DNA of 64,000 nucleotides from Acidimicrobiales bacterium. GTDB taxonomy: Bacteria; Actinomycetota; Acidimicrobiia; Acidimicrobiales; Acidimicrobilacustridaceae. Under the pieces are notes generated by a model. The model ran no database searches. It worked only from the letters and a program-made list of their open reading frames with translations, and had not been told where the DNA came from. The stretch lies in NCBI GenBank assembly GCA_025455885.1, contig JALOLR010000005.1, positions 124,001 through 188,000 of the forward strand, written 5' to 3'. The translations under genes and the position numbers were made by a program. How positions within the stretch are numbered: position 1 is the first letter of the stretch; each line of letters begins with the position of its first letter. This document shows, in pieces, positions 46,786-55,610 of this stretch.

Positions 46786-47886
46786 ATGGTGATGGGAGCA
46801 AGGCCGGCGGTCGCCACGGCGGGCCCCGCGATCACGGCCGTGGACGCCATGGGCCTCGCCCAGCAGATGGCCAACGCCCTCTTGCGGGTGCCGTTCCGGC
46901 GCCCGTGGGAGGGGCCCGGCGGCCTGCCCACCAACGTTGCGGCGGCGATCACGCGCGAAGCGGTGCGGGCCTTCATGGGGTACTCGTCGTCATTGCCGAT
47001 CGAGGAGTTCCGCAGCATCGAACGCCTCCTCGACGACCTGTGCCGGGTGGTCATGCCTCCGATCGTGGCCGCCCTCGACGTCGACGCCCGCCCGGCGACC
47101 CTCGGTGGCGTCCGGGGCACCTGGTACCGGCCGCGCGGGGTCGACCCGGTCGGTGCGGTGCTCTACCTCCACGGCGGCGGCTACATCGGGACGTCGCCGT
47201 CGATGTACGCCTTCTTCACGGCGGCCCTCGCCGCCGAGACCCGCTGTGAGGTCTTCGTGGCCGACTACCGGCTGGCGCCGGAGTACCCCTTCCCGGCCGA
47301 TGTCGAGGACGCCGTCAGCGTGGTGAACACCCTCCACGAGGTCGGCGTCCCGCACGGCCGGCTGTTGGTGGCCGGCGACTCCGGGGGAGGCGGGCTGGCC
47401 AACACGCTCGTGCTGTCGCTGCCCTACACCGACCTCCCCAACCCGGCCGGGCTGTTGCTGTTCTCCCCGGAGGTCGACCTACGCCTCGACGAGCCGTCGG
47501 TGACCGACAACGCCCGGTCCGACATCCTGCCGTGGAACATCCCCACGTCGTCGTACCTGCACGGGTTCGATCCGGCCTCCGGGTTCGTGTCGCCCGTCAA
47601 CGCCGACCTCACGGGCCACCCGCCCACGTTCGTGGCGTGGGGTGACCGCGAGATGTTCCGCGACCCGATCCGGCGCTTCGTCGTCCGGCTCCGCGAGGCC
47701 GACGTGGACCACACCGCCCTCGAGGAGCCCGGGATGTTCCACGTGTTCCCGATCCTCATGCCCTGGGCCGACCAGAGCCGCCGGGTGTACCGGTCGGTGG
47801 CCGCCTTCGTGGACGCGTTGGTGGCCGACCACCCCACCTACGACAGCGCGGCCGACCGGACGGCGCCGACCAGCGACGACGGCTGA
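46786..47886 (+). CDS. HSL-family alpha/beta hydrolase (esterase/lipase), 366 aa
   Basis: Hormone-sensitive-lipase-type esterase. The HGGG oxyanion motif is in LYLHGGGYIGTSP near residue 127, the nucleophile elbow GDSGGGG near residue 203 has the serine, the acid is near 287 in AWGDREMFRDP, and the histidine is in FHVFP near 322. The helical cap is typical. GGAGGT at 46771-46776 is 9 nt before the ATG at 46786; ATG at 46792 is an alternative. It probably hydrolyses a short or bulky ester in this catabolic region. Confidence 0.85.
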   Translation: MVMGARPAVATAGPAITAVDAMGLAQQMANALLRVPFRRPWEGPGGLPTNVAAAITREAVRAFMGYSSSLPIEEFRSIERLLDDLCRVVMPPIVAALDVDARPATLGGVRGTWYRPRGVDPVGAVLYLHGGGYIGTSPSMYAFFTAALAAETRCEVFVADYRLAPEYPFPADVEDAVSVVNTLHEVGVPHGRLLVAGDSGGGGLANTLVLSLPYTDLPNPAGLLLFSPEVDLRLDEPSVTDNARSDILPWNIPTSSYLHGFDPASGFVSPVNADLTGHPPTFVAWGDREMFRDPIRRFVVRLREADVDHTALEEPGMFHVFPILMPWADQSRRVYRSVAAFVDALVADHPTYDSAADRTAPTSDDG

Positions 47887-47899
47887 CGCCGGAGGGACG

Positions 47900-49573
47900 T
47901 CACCCCGGTCGGGGCACGGATCGCACGACGTGTCCGGGACGGGGCCCGGTCGTCGACTCCCCTGCGACCCGGATGGGGACGCCGTTCACCACCACGTGGT
48001 GCACGCCGACCGGCTGGTCGGCGGTGAGGCGCTCGGCGTCGGCCGGGAAGTCCCGGACGCGACGCACGGGACCGGGGGCCACGGTGTCGGGGTCGAAGAC
48101 GACGATGTCGGCCCACATGCCCTCGGCCACGACACCGCGATCGACGATGCCGTAGATGTCGGCCTGCACCTTGGTGAGCTTGCGCACCGCCTCCTCCAGC
48201 GACACCACACCCCGGTCGCGCACCCAGTTGCCCAGGAAGTCGGTGGCCTGCGGCGCGTCGCAGAGCTGACCCACGTGGGCCCCGGCGTCGGAGAGGCCGA
48301 GGGTGCAGCGCTCGTCGGCGAGGAGCCCGGCCACCGCATCGGTGTCGTCGTTGGCCAGGATCGATCGCACCCGCAACAGCAGGTCGGGCTCGTCGAGGGC
48401 GAGGTCGAGCAACAGGTCGAAGGGGTCCGTCCCCGAGTCGGCGGCGAGCCCGGCGAGCCGCCGGCCCTCCGTCTCGGGGCGGGCGGCGCTCTCCCCGATC
48501 TCGAAGGTCTCCCAGCGGGGCACGAACACCTCGGCCTCGGTCCAGGCGTGCCGCGCCGCCTGCCGCCACGCCGGGTCGGCGTAGGCGGCGCGACGCTCCT
48601 CGAGGGTGCCGCCCATCAGCGAGCCGAACTCCGGGTTCACGTTGAGGGTGAAGGGCTCGGCCATGGTCATGACGAAGGCCAGGGGCCGGGGTGACACCTG
48701 CGGCCACACCTCGGCACCCCGTTCCCAGCCGGCCGCGTTGAGCGCCTGGAGCTTCTCGTGGCCGCCGCCGGGGAAGCTCAGCAGCGCCGTGTAGGTGAAG
48801 GGCACCCCGTAGCGGGGCTGCAGGTCGTACATGTCGGGGATGGGGCAGGGGTCGCCGGCCGCCACGGCCACCGCGCCGCGGCGCTCGTCGGCCATGACCT
48901 GCAGGAGGGCCTCCCACTCGGTGCGGTCGGCGAGGCGGGACGGGACCGGCTTGCCGTCGACGCCGCGATGGGTGACGGCGAAGCTCGTGGCCAGGCCGAT
49001 GGCGCCAGCCCGCAGCGCCTCGCGCAGCACGGCCTGCATCGCGGTGATCTCCTCGCCGGTGGCGGCGCGCTCGTAGGCGTCGTCGCCCATCACGAAGAGC
49101 CGCAGGGCGGTGTGGCCGATGTACGCCGCGAAGTTGAGCCCGGGACGGTGGCGTTCGACGGAGGCCAGGTACTCGGCGAAGGTGGAGAAGTCCCACGGCA
49201 CACCGGCCCCGAGCGTCTCGACGTCCATGTCCTCCACGTTCTGGAGGGTGCGGGCGACGAGCTCGCGGTGCTCGGGGCGGGTCGGGGCGATGGAGAAGCC
49301 GCAGTTGCCGGCGATCACCGTGGTCACGCCGTGGAAGCACGACGGCGTGAGCGCCGGGTCCCAGAAGACCTGAGCGTCGTAGTGCGTGTGGATGTCGATG
49401 AAGCCGGGAGCGACGACGAGCCCCTCGGCGTCGAGGACGCGGGCGCCCCCTCGGTCCAGATCGGGTCCGACGGCCACGATCCGACCGTCGGCCACGGCGA
49501 CGTCGGCCACCACACCGGGCCGGCCGGTGCCGTCGATGACGGTGCCGCCGGCGACGACGAGGTCGGGGCTCAC
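47900..49573 (-). CDS. D-aminoacylase-like amidohydrolase, paralogue 2, 557 aa
   Basis: Zinc amidohydrolase paralogous to 44876-46621, with H62 and H64 (IHTHYDAQ), C91 in AGNCGFS, and GLSDAGAHVGQL near residue 430 followed by DRGVVAEGMWADIVV. The GTG start overlaps the TGA of the P450 gene (GTGA), so the two are co-translated: P450 first, amidohydrolase second. The pairing with an oxygenase suggests oxidation followed by hydrolysis of an acylated amine. Confidence 0.85.
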   Translation of the reverse strand: MSPDLVVAGGTVIDGTGRPGVVADVAVADGRIVAVGPDLDRGGARVLDAEGLVVAPGFIDIHTHYDAQVFWDPALTPSCFHGVTTVIAGNCGFSIAPTRPEHRELVARTLQNVEDMDVETLGAGVPWDFSTFAEYLASVERHRPGLNFAAYIGHTALRLFVMGDDAYERAATGEEITAMQAVLREALRAGAIGLATSFAVTHRGVDGKPVPSRLADRTEWEALLQVMADERRGAVAVAAGDPCPIPDMYDLQPRYGVPFTYTALLSFPGGGHEKLQALNAAGWERGAEVWPQVSPRPLAFVMTMAEPFTLNVNPEFGSLMGGTLEERRAAYADPAWRQAARHAWTEAEVFVPRWETFEIGESAARPETEGRRLAGLAADSGTDPFDLLLDLALDEPDLLLRVRSILANDDTDAVAGLLADERCTLGLSDAGAHVGQLCDAPQATDFLGNWVRDRGVVSLEEAVRKLTKVQADIYGIVDRGVVAEGMWADIVVFDPDTVAPGPVRRVRDFPADAERLTADQPVGVHHVVVNGVPIRVAGESTTGPRPGHVVRSVPRPG

Positions 49574-50784
49574 GCCGCCAACCGCATCGGGATGTACCGG
49601 AAGGCGTTGTTGAGGTTCGACCGGGTCCGGATCGGTTCGCCGGCCAGCTCGATCGACGGGAAGCGCCGGAGCACCTCTTCGAAGAAGACCTTCCCCTCGA
49701 GGCGGGCGAGATGGACACCCAGGCAGAAGTGTTGGCCGATCCCGAACGACAGCTGCGGGTTGGGGTCGCGGTGGATGTCGAAGGTGTGCGGGTCGGCGAA
49801 GACGTCCTCGTCGCGGTTGGCCGACGTGTAGTACATCGCCACCTTGTCCCCCTGCGCGATCGCGGTTCCCGCGAGCTCGGTGTCGGCGGTGGCGGTGCGC
49901 CGGAAGTAGTGCAGCGGGTTGTCGTAACGGAGGATCTCCTCCACCGCCCCCGGGATGAGCGAGGGGTCGGCCCGCAGCTCGGCCAGCTGCTCGGGGTGGC
50001 GGACCAGGGTGAGCAGGCCCGACGAGAGCATCGTGACCGTCGTGTCGTTCCCGGCGATCACGATCTGGGGGAACAAGCCCCCGACGTCCAGGTCGGTGAG
50101 CAGGTGCCCGTCGAACTCGGATCCGAGGATGACGTCCATCAGGTCGCCCTGAGGGTCCATCGCGCGGCGATGTGCGGCGAACTCGATGGCGTACATCGCC
50201 AGCTCCATCGAAGCGTCGTTCCCGCCGTCGGCGGCGCCGGCCCCTTCCGGGTTGACCTCCGGGTCCTGGCCGTGGGTGACCCGCTCCGCAAGGACGTGGA
50301 TGCGCTCCCAGTCCGCCCGGGGCAGCCCGAAGAGCTCGCCGATCACCTGGGTGGGCAGCGGGCCGCAGACGTCGTGGCAGATGTCGACCACCGAACCCGG
50401 CTCGACGTCGTCGAGGATGGCGGTGGTGATGTCGCGGATGCGCTGCTCGAGCCCGGCGATGATGCGGGCGCGGAACTCCGGCGCCAGCGGCTTGCGGAAC
50501 GCGGTGTGCCGCGGCGGGTCCATGGCCAGCAGCATGTTCTTCATGGATGCCAACCGCTCCGGGTCGAGCGTCTCGAGCACCACGCCCCCGGTGTTGGCGC
50601 TGAAGAGCAGCGGGTTGCGGGCCACCTCGACGACATCGGCGTGGCGCAGCACCGCCCAGTAGCCGGCCTGACCGGGGATGTCCTGCCAGAACACCGGTTG
50701 GGTTCGGCGGAGCTCGGCGAAGAGCTCGTGGGGCGGCCCATCGACGTAGAGGTCGGGGTCGTAGAAGTCGACTGCGGCGCGCAT
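49570..50784 (-). CDS. Cytochrome P450, 404 aa
   Basis: Soluble bacterial P450 that inserts one oxygen atom into a hydrophobic substrate. It has I-helix oxygen-activation AGNDTT near residue 241, K-helix ExxR in EEILR near 285, and the haem-binding FGIGQHFCLG with C354, in the family positions. The ATG is chosen for GGAGGGG upstream and the normal length. No ferredoxin or reductase gene is close by. Its stop overlaps the amidohydrolase start. Confidence 0.93.
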   Translation of the reverse strand: MRAAVDFYDPDLYVDGPPHELFAELRRTQPVFWQDIPGQAGYWAVLRHADVVEVARNPLLFSANTGGVVLETLDPERLASMKNMLLAMDPPRHTAFRKPLAPEFRARIIAGLEQRIRDITTAILDDVEPGSVVDICHDVCGPLPTQVIGELFGLPRADWERIHVLAERVTHGQDPEVNPEGAGAADGGNDASMELAMYAIEFAAHRRAMDPQGDLMDVILGSEFDGHLLTDLDVGGLFPQIVIAGNDTTVTMLSSGLLTLVRHPEQLAELRADPSLIPGAVEEILRYDNPLHYFRRTATADTELAGTAIAQGDKVAMYYTSANRDEDVFADPHTFDIHRDPNPQLSFGIGQHFCLGVHLARLEGKVFFEEVLRRFPSIELAGEPIRTRSNLNNAFRYIPMRLAA

Positions 50785-50955
50785 CGGGTTCCCCTCCGTC
50801 GCCACCCCCCGGCGACGAACACCCGAATTCTGCCACGGGGGTGAGGGGCGCGCGCCGCGCCGGAGCCGACGGCGACGCACCGGGGCGCCCCTCGCCGGCC
50901 GGGCACCTAGGGTCTCGGGTCGTTCGCCCCCGCCCCCGCCCCAAGGAGAGCCAGC

Positions 50956-52050
50956 ATGCCGGTTCCGCTCGACGAGCACCCGATCCACCAGGGCCCCCAG
51001 TCGCTGAAGTACTTCGTGACCTCGGACCGCAACGTCTACGACCGCTGCATCATGCACGCCCTGTCACGCGACGGCGAGCGGCAGGTGGCCGTGGGGCTCG
51101 GCGTGTACCCGCACGTCGGGGTGATCGACGGCTACGTGGCCATCCGCGACGGTCGGACGCTCTCGTCACTGCGCACGTCGGCCGCCCTCGGCGACGACCA
51201 GATGCAGCAGGTGGTCGGACCGATGACCATCGAGGTGGTCGAGGGGCTCAAGACCGTCCGGTTCACCTGCGCCGACGACCACGGCGTGAGCGCCGACCTC
51301 GTCTGGGAGGGCTCGTTCCCGGCCATCGACGAGCCGCGCCACATTCGCCGCCAGGGCGACGACGTCATCCTCGACGCGTTCCGCTTCGTGCAGACGGCGT
51401 CGGTGACCGGCTCGCTGAAGCTCGACGGCGGGGAGCTCCTCGGCGACGGCGTCGAGTGGGTCGGGGCCCGGGACCGGTCGTGGGGCATCCGTCCCGTCGG
51501 CGCCGGCGCGCCGGCGGGCAAGCCCCACGAACCCGCCATGTGGTGGTGCTGGATCCCGCTGCGCTTCGACGACTTCGCCCTCATGTTCGTCCTGGAAGAA
51601 GGACCCGACGGGTACCGCACCATCAACGAGGCGGTGCGCTACTGGCCCGACGGTCGCATCGAGCAGCTCGGGTGGGCCGAACCCCACATCGAGTACCGCC
51701 CCGGCACCCGCTACCCGGTGCGGGCCACGATCGGCGTGAAGGAACGGGGTGGCAGGGAGCTCACGCTCGAGATCGAGCCGATGGGGCCGATGCCGTTGAG
51801 TGTCGGACTGGGCTACGGGCCGGACGACGACGGGTGGAACCACGGCCGCTGGATGGGTGAGTCGTGGACGCAGCGGGTCGACCACGACCTCGACAGTGAG
51901 CCGGTCGAGCAACGGGTGGCGTGGAGCATGATCGACCATGCCGCCAAGGCGACCCTCGACGGCCAGGTCGGCTACGGCATCTTCGAGCACATGGCCCTCG
52001 GGCGTCACGACCCGAGCGGCTTCACCGACCTCTTCTCGGTGGCCCCGTGA
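50956..52050 (+). CDS. CrtC/AttH-like beta-barrel protein, paralogue 2, 364 aa
   Basis: Paralogue of 43168-44238, sharing TSDRNVYDR, ADLVWEGSFPAIDEPRHI, GARDRSWGIRPVG and GYGIFEH in the same order. AAGGAGAG is the ribosome-binding site before the ATG, with TAGGGT at 50909-50914 as possible -10 giving a leader of about 35 nt. It is divergent from the P450-amidohydrolase operon and is followed by the F420-type enzyme. Ligand and function unknown; the two paralogues appear alongside the two amidohydrolase paralogues. Confidence 0.6.
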   Translation: MPVPLDEHPIHQGPQSLKYFVTSDRNVYDRCIMHALSRDGERQVAVGLGVYPHVGVIDGYVAIRDGRTLSSLRTSAALGDDQMQQVVGPMTIEVVEGLKTVRFTCADDHGVSADLVWEGSFPAIDEPRHIRRQGDDVILDAFRFVQTASVTGSLKLDGGELLGDGVEWVGARDRSWGIRPVGAGAPAGKPHEPAMWWCWIPLRFDDFALMFVLEEGPDGYRTINEAVRYWPDGRIEQLGWAEPHIEYRPGTRYPVRATIGVKERGGRELTLEIEPMGPMPLSVGLGYGPDDDGWNHGRWMGESWTQRVDHDLDSEPVEQRVAWSMIDHAAKATLDGQVGYGIFEHMALGRHDPSGFTDLFSVAP

Positions 52051-52063
52051 TGCTGTGTCCATC

Positions 52064-52148
52064 TGCCGCCGGTCGGCAAGCCTCCCGCCGGCGGTGCGAG
52101 GTCGACGCTGGCGCTTCCCGACCTCGCGTGTCTCCGGCCCGGGAGGCT
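52064..52148 (+). promoter_or_regulatory. Nested RNA hairpins that bury the next ribosome-binding site
   Basis: Three stems are seen: TGCCG/CGGCA (52064-52068, 52074-52078); the outer AGCCTCCCG/CGGGAGGCT (52079-52087 with 52140-52148, 9 bp); and the inner GCGAGGTCG/CGACCTCGC (52096-52104 with 52119-52127, 9 bp). The outer 3' strand contains GGGAGG (52141-52146), the ribosome-binding site of the gene starting at 52156. Folding would hide it. Confidence 0.45.
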
Positions 52149-52155
52149 CGCTGAC

Positions 52156-53037
52156 GTGCAGATCTCCATGACGCTGCCGACGATGCTCCCGCACGGGCGC
52201 GACGAGGTGCTGGCCTGGTGCCGGGCCGTCGACGAGGGGCCCTACGCCAGCCTGGCCGTGCCCGAGCGGGTCACCTACACGAGCCACTCGTGGGTGGTGC
52301 AGCTCGCCGCGGCCGCGGCACTCACGGAACGGGTGCGGCTCTGGACGACGATCGTCATCCTCCCGGCCCACAGCGCCGTGGAGACGGCCAAGCACCTGGC
52401 GTCGGTCGACCAGCTGTCGGCCGGGCGCCTCACCGTCGGCATCGGGGTGGGTGGTCGCGAGCACGACTACCGCGCCATCGACGGTGACTTCACCCGCCGC
52501 TGGGCCCGCATGGACGAGCAGGTCGCCACGATGCGCTCGGTGTGGGCGCAGGAGCCGCCGTTCGAGGGCGCCGACCCGGTGGGCCCTCCCCCGGTGCAGG
52601 CGGGTGGGCCGCCGCTGGTGGCGGGGGTGATGGGGCCCAAGGCGATGGCCCGCGCCGCCAGGTGGGCCATCGGGGTGGACGAGGCGTCGACCGTGTTCGG
52701 TGTCGACCCGACGGCGACGGCGGCGGCGTTCGACCGGATCCGGGCGGCGTGGCGGGACGAGGGGCGCACCGACGCTCCGCACATCTCGGCCAGCCTCTGG
52801 TACGCGCTCGGCGACGGGGCCGCTGATCGTCTGTCGGGGTACTGCTTCGACTACATGCGCATCTTCGACGAGGGCCTCGCCAGGTCGATGGCCGAGACCG
52901 TCACCTGCAACTCGGCCGAGGCGCTGCGCGCCGCCGTCGCCGCGTGCGCCGACCTGGGCTGCGACGAGCTCTTCCTCGTACCCACCACCGTCGACGTCAC
53001 CGAGCTCGACCGCACGCGCGACGCCCTCGGGATCTGA
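52156..53037 (+). CDS. F420-dependent LLM-class oxidoreductase, 293 aa
   Basis: Luciferase-like monooxygenase fold (F420- or FMN-dependent). It shows AVPERVTYTSHSWVVQLAAAAALTERVRLWTTIVI near residues 34-70, the SAGRLTVGIGVGGREHDY block (about 92-110, cofactor-binding GxGxGxR) and the helical insert typical of mycobacterial F420 enzymes. GTG start at 52156 with GGGAGG 9 nt upstream, itself in a predicted stem. It reduces or oxidises an unknown substrate using coenzyme F420. Together with the CrtC-like gene and the reductase after it, it may form a three-gene unit. Confidence 0.78.
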   Translation: MQISMTLPTMLPHGRDEVLAWCRAVDEGPYASLAVPERVTYTSHSWVVQLAAAAALTERVRLWTTIVILPAHSAVETAKHLASVDQLSAGRLTVGIGVGGREHDYRAIDGDFTRRWARMDEQVATMRSVWAQEPPFEGADPVGPPPVQAGGPPLVAGVMGPKAMARAARWAIGVDEASTVFGVDPTATAAAFDRIRAAWRDEGRTDAPHISASLWYALGDGAADRLSGYCFDYMRIFDEGLARSMAETVTCNSAEALRAAVAACADLGCDELFLVPTTVDVTELDRTRDALGI

Positions 53038-53070
53038 GCCCACCCGCGGGGAAGGCCCGACGCGGCCATC

Positions 53071-54045
53071 ATGGGCACACCACGAACGGGGGCGCACGTG
53101 CCGGACATGACCTATCGACCGCTCGGGGACTCGGGGCTCATGGTCTCGACCGTGGGACTGGGGTGCAACAACTTCGGGATGCGCATCGACGCCGACGCCA
53201 CCGCGGCGGTGGTCGACGCCGCCCTCGACGTCGGCATCACCCTGTTCGACACCGCCGACTCCTACGGCACCTCCGAGGAGCTGCTCGCCCCGCTGCTGAA
53301 GGGGCGACGCGACCGGGTGGTGCTGGCCACCAAGTTCGGCTCGGACCTGCGCGGGGCCGGGGGTCCCGACTGGGGGGCGCGTGCCTCGCGCCGCTACGTC
53401 CGCCAGGCCGTGGAGCGCTCCCTGCGGCGCCTCGACACCGACTGGATCGACCTGTACCAGCTCCACAAGCCCGACGGCATCACGCCGATCGAGGAGACGC
53501 TGTCGGTGCTCACCGACCTCGTCCACGAGGGCAAGGTCCGCTACCTCGGCAGCTCCAACCTCACGGCCTGGCAGGTCGCCGACGCCGACTGGACCGCCAC
53601 CACCGCCGGGCTGGAGCGCTTCGTCAGCGCCCAGAACGAGTACAGCCTGCTCCGCACCGAGGCGGAGGCCGAGCTCGTGCCGGCCTGCGAGCGGTTCGGG
53701 ATCGGCATCCTCCCCTACTTCCCGCTGGCCAGCGGCCTGCTGACCGGGAAGTACCGGCGGGGCGACGCACCCCCCGAGGGAGGCCGGATCGCGGCCTGGA
53801 GCATGACCGGCTTGTTGAGCGACACCAACTTCGACCTCGTCGAGGCCCTCGAATCCTTCGCCGCCGAACGAGATCTCACCCTGCTCGACGTGGCCATGGG
53901 CGGCCTGGCCGCCCGACCCGCGGTGGCGTCGGTCATCGCCGGTGCCACGACACCGGAGCAGGTCCGGGCCAACGCGGCCGCCGGGCTGTGGGAGCCGACC
54001 GACGACGACGACGAGGCTCTGGGCGTCCTGACCGGCCGGGGGTGA
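53071..54045 (+). CDS. Aldo/keto reductase, 324 aa
   Basis: NADPH-dependent aldo/keto reductase. The catalytic tetrad is complete: D60 and Y65 (LFDTADSYG), K88 (LATKFG) and H132 (LYQLHKPD). The phosphate-binding part near the C-terminus (PAVASVIAGATTPEQVRAN) is as expected. ATG at 53071 used; a GTG at 53098 and an ATG at 53107 are in-frame alternatives, and the GGGGG before 53098 may favour the GTG. It reduces an aldehyde or ketone that P450 or dehydrogenase action might yield. Confidence 0.86.
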   Translation: MGTPRTGAHVPDMTYRPLGDSGLMVSTVGLGCNNFGMRIDADATAAVVDAALDVGITLFDTADSYGTSEELLAPLLKGRRDRVVLATKFGSDLRGAGGPDWGARASRRYVRQAVERSLRRLDTDWIDLYQLHKPDGITPIEETLSVLTDLVHEGKVRYLGSSNLTAWQVADADWTATTAGLERFVSAQNEYSLLRTEAEAELVPACERFGIGILPYFPLASGLLTGKYRRGDAPPEGGRIAAWSMTGLLSDTNFDLVEALESFAAERDLTLLDVAMGGLAARPAVASVIAGATTPEQVRANAAAGLWEPTDDDDEALGVLTGRG

Positions 54046-54064
54046 GGGCGCCGCGGCGAACCCG

Positions 54065-54469
54065 TCAGGACCCGAGGGGACCGACGTCGGTCACCTCGAT
54101 CACGTTCCCGTCGGGGTCGGTCACGAACGCCGCGGTGACCGCCGTCCCGAAGTCGTCCCGGGTCCGGGGCCCCGACAACAAGGTCGCCCCGGCCGCGACC
54201 AACGCCTCGACGGTGCCGGCGATGTCAGGGGTGTCGACGTGCAGTGCGAGGTGCGGGAGCCCCGGTCCCACCGGCGCCACCTCCGGGACCTCGAGGACGT
54301 GGAGTTGCAGGTCGCCGAGGCGGAACCAGGCCCCAGGTACGCCGAAGTCGGGGCGGGCCAGCTCCTCGAGCCCCATCGCATCGCCGTAGAAGCGTCGCGT
54401 GGCGGCCAGGTCGGTGACCGAGATGGCCAGGTGGCTGATCCCGACGACGCGGGCCCGTGGTGCGGTCAT
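54065..54469 (-). CDS. VOC-superfamily protein (glyoxalase/bleomycin-resistance fold), 134 aa
   Basis: Single vicinal-oxygen-chelate domain with two paired beta-alpha-beta units. Residues for metal binding are probably H13 (ISHLAIS), H73 (LPHLALHVD) and E124 (NVIEVTD). The family covers glyoxalases, ring-cleavage dioxygenases and epimerases, so the function cannot be called. The ATG overlaps the stop of the SDR gene (ATGA), showing co-translation. Confidence 0.8.
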   Translation of the reverse strand: MTAPRARVVGISHLAISVTDLAATRRFYGDAMGLEELARPDFGVPGAWFRLGDLQLHVLEVPEVAPVGPGLPHLALHVDTPDIAGTVEALVAAGATLLSGPRTRDDFGTAVTAAFVTDPDGNVIEVTDVGPLGS

Positions 54470-55575
54470 GCGTCGAAGGTCGGCTGGGAGCGCGGGCGTC
54501 CCCCCGGCCCGCTGTAGGCGTGGCCGAAGCCGGGGGCGGTGGCGAAGAGGTCGCCGGGGAGGCCGGCCACCGCCGTGGACCAGGCGTCGATCAGCCGGTC
54601 CTCGGCGTCGTAGTCGAACGGGTCCATGAGGATCATCTCCTCCGTCCCGCCGCGTTCGGGCGGGTTGTCGCGGAGCCAGCGGGCGGTGCGAGCCACGGCC
54701 TCCCGCGCCGGGACCACGTCGCGGTAGCCGAGGTCGTCACGGAGCCGGGAGAGATCGAGCACCCGGTGGGTGGGGAGGGGCTGCATGAGCAGCGGACGGG
54801 CCGGGACGGCGATCTCGTGAGGCATCGACACGATCTCGACCTCGTGGTCGAGCGCGTCGGCGCACAGCTCGATCACCTGGCGAACCGTGAGCACCTCGGT
54901 GTCGCCGCAGTTGAAGACCTTGCCGGCGGCGGCATCGGGTCGGTCGACGCCGAGCAGGACGGCGTGAGCGAGGTTCTCGGTGTACCCGTGGTGGTGGAGC
55001 GTGAGTCCGTCGTCGGCGACCACCATACGGCGGCGGCCGTCGAGGACGCGTCGCACGACCATCCACTCGCGCGGGACGACCTGGTACGGCCCGTAGGCGT
55101 AGGGGTAGCGGAAGTGGGCGGCATCGGGGTGGTGCTCGAACACCATCTCCTCGGTGCGCGCCACCCGGTACCCCTTCTCGTCCTCGTCCGGCGTCCGAAC
55201 CGTCGGCGCCGACTCGTCGACCGGGACGGGCAGCCCGTTGGGCGTCTCGAGGAACGGGTTCATCCAGCCCCGCACGGCGGGCACACCGCCGACGGAGACG
55301 AAGCGACCCACCCGGCCGGCGGTCTCCTCGGCGATGCGCCGGAGCCGCCCGTACATCGCGACCACCACGTCGAACGTCCGGCCGTCGAGCCCCGCGCGGA
55401 GGGAGTCGACGTCGTAGGGGTCGTGGTGGAGGTGCTCGACGGAGGCCGGGGTCTCGTCGCGTTCGTGGGTCCCACGATGCAGGATGGTGACGTCGTGGCC
55501 CCGCTCGACCAGGCCGGCCACGATCGGGATGCCCGTCGGCCCCGTCCCCCCGATGACCAGCACGCGCTCCCCCAT
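54466..55575 (-). CDS. NAD-dependent epimerase/dehydratase-like SDR, 369 aa
   Basis: Extended-type SDR. The N-terminal nucleotide site is GGTGPTG at residues 9-15. The usual catalytic YxxxK near residue 138 is not clear (there is a YRVAR), so this may be an atypical SDR that lacks the normal tyrosine triad. Later segments FRYPYAYGPYQVVP near 155 and NCGDTEVLTVRQVIEL near 222 are like isoflavone-reductase or epimerase members. ATG at 55575 with TAGGGT 9 nt upstream. First gene of a two-gene unit with the VOC protein. Confidence 0.75.
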   Translation of the reverse strand: MGERVLVIGGTGPTGIPIVAGLVERGHDVTILHRGTHERDETPASVEHLHHDPYDVDSLRAGLDGRTFDVVVAMYGRLRRIAEETAGRVGRFVSVGGVPAVRGWMNPFLETPNGLPVPVDESAPTVRTPDEDEKGYRVARTEEMVFEHHPDAAHFRYPYAYGPYQVVPREWMVVRRVLDGRRRMVVADDGLTLHHHGYTENLAHAVLLGVDRPDAAAGKVFNCGDTEVLTVRQVIELCADALDHEVEIVSMPHEIAVPARPLLMQPLPTHRVLDLSRLRDDLGYRDVVPAREAVARTARWLRDNPPERGGTEEMILMDPFDYDAEDRLIDAWSTAVAGLPGDLFATAPGFGHAYSGPGGRPRSQPTFDA

Positions 55576-55584
55576 CGCCCGTCA

Positions 55585-55590
55585 ACCCTA
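55585..55590 (-). promoter_or_regulatory. -10 element of the SDR-VOC operon (TAGGGT)
   Basis: TAGGGT read on the minus strand, 9 nt before the ATG at 55575, giving a leader of at most a few nucleotides. Confidence 0.4.
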
Positions 55591-55610
55591 GGTCGGCCAC
55601 CGACGCCACC

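Noticed and set aside
49574-50944. The upstream extension of the second amidohydrolase to 1014 aa
   Set aside because: This part is an out-of-frame reading of the P450 gene. The GTG at 49571-49573 overlaps the P450 stop and gives a full-length amidohydrolase.
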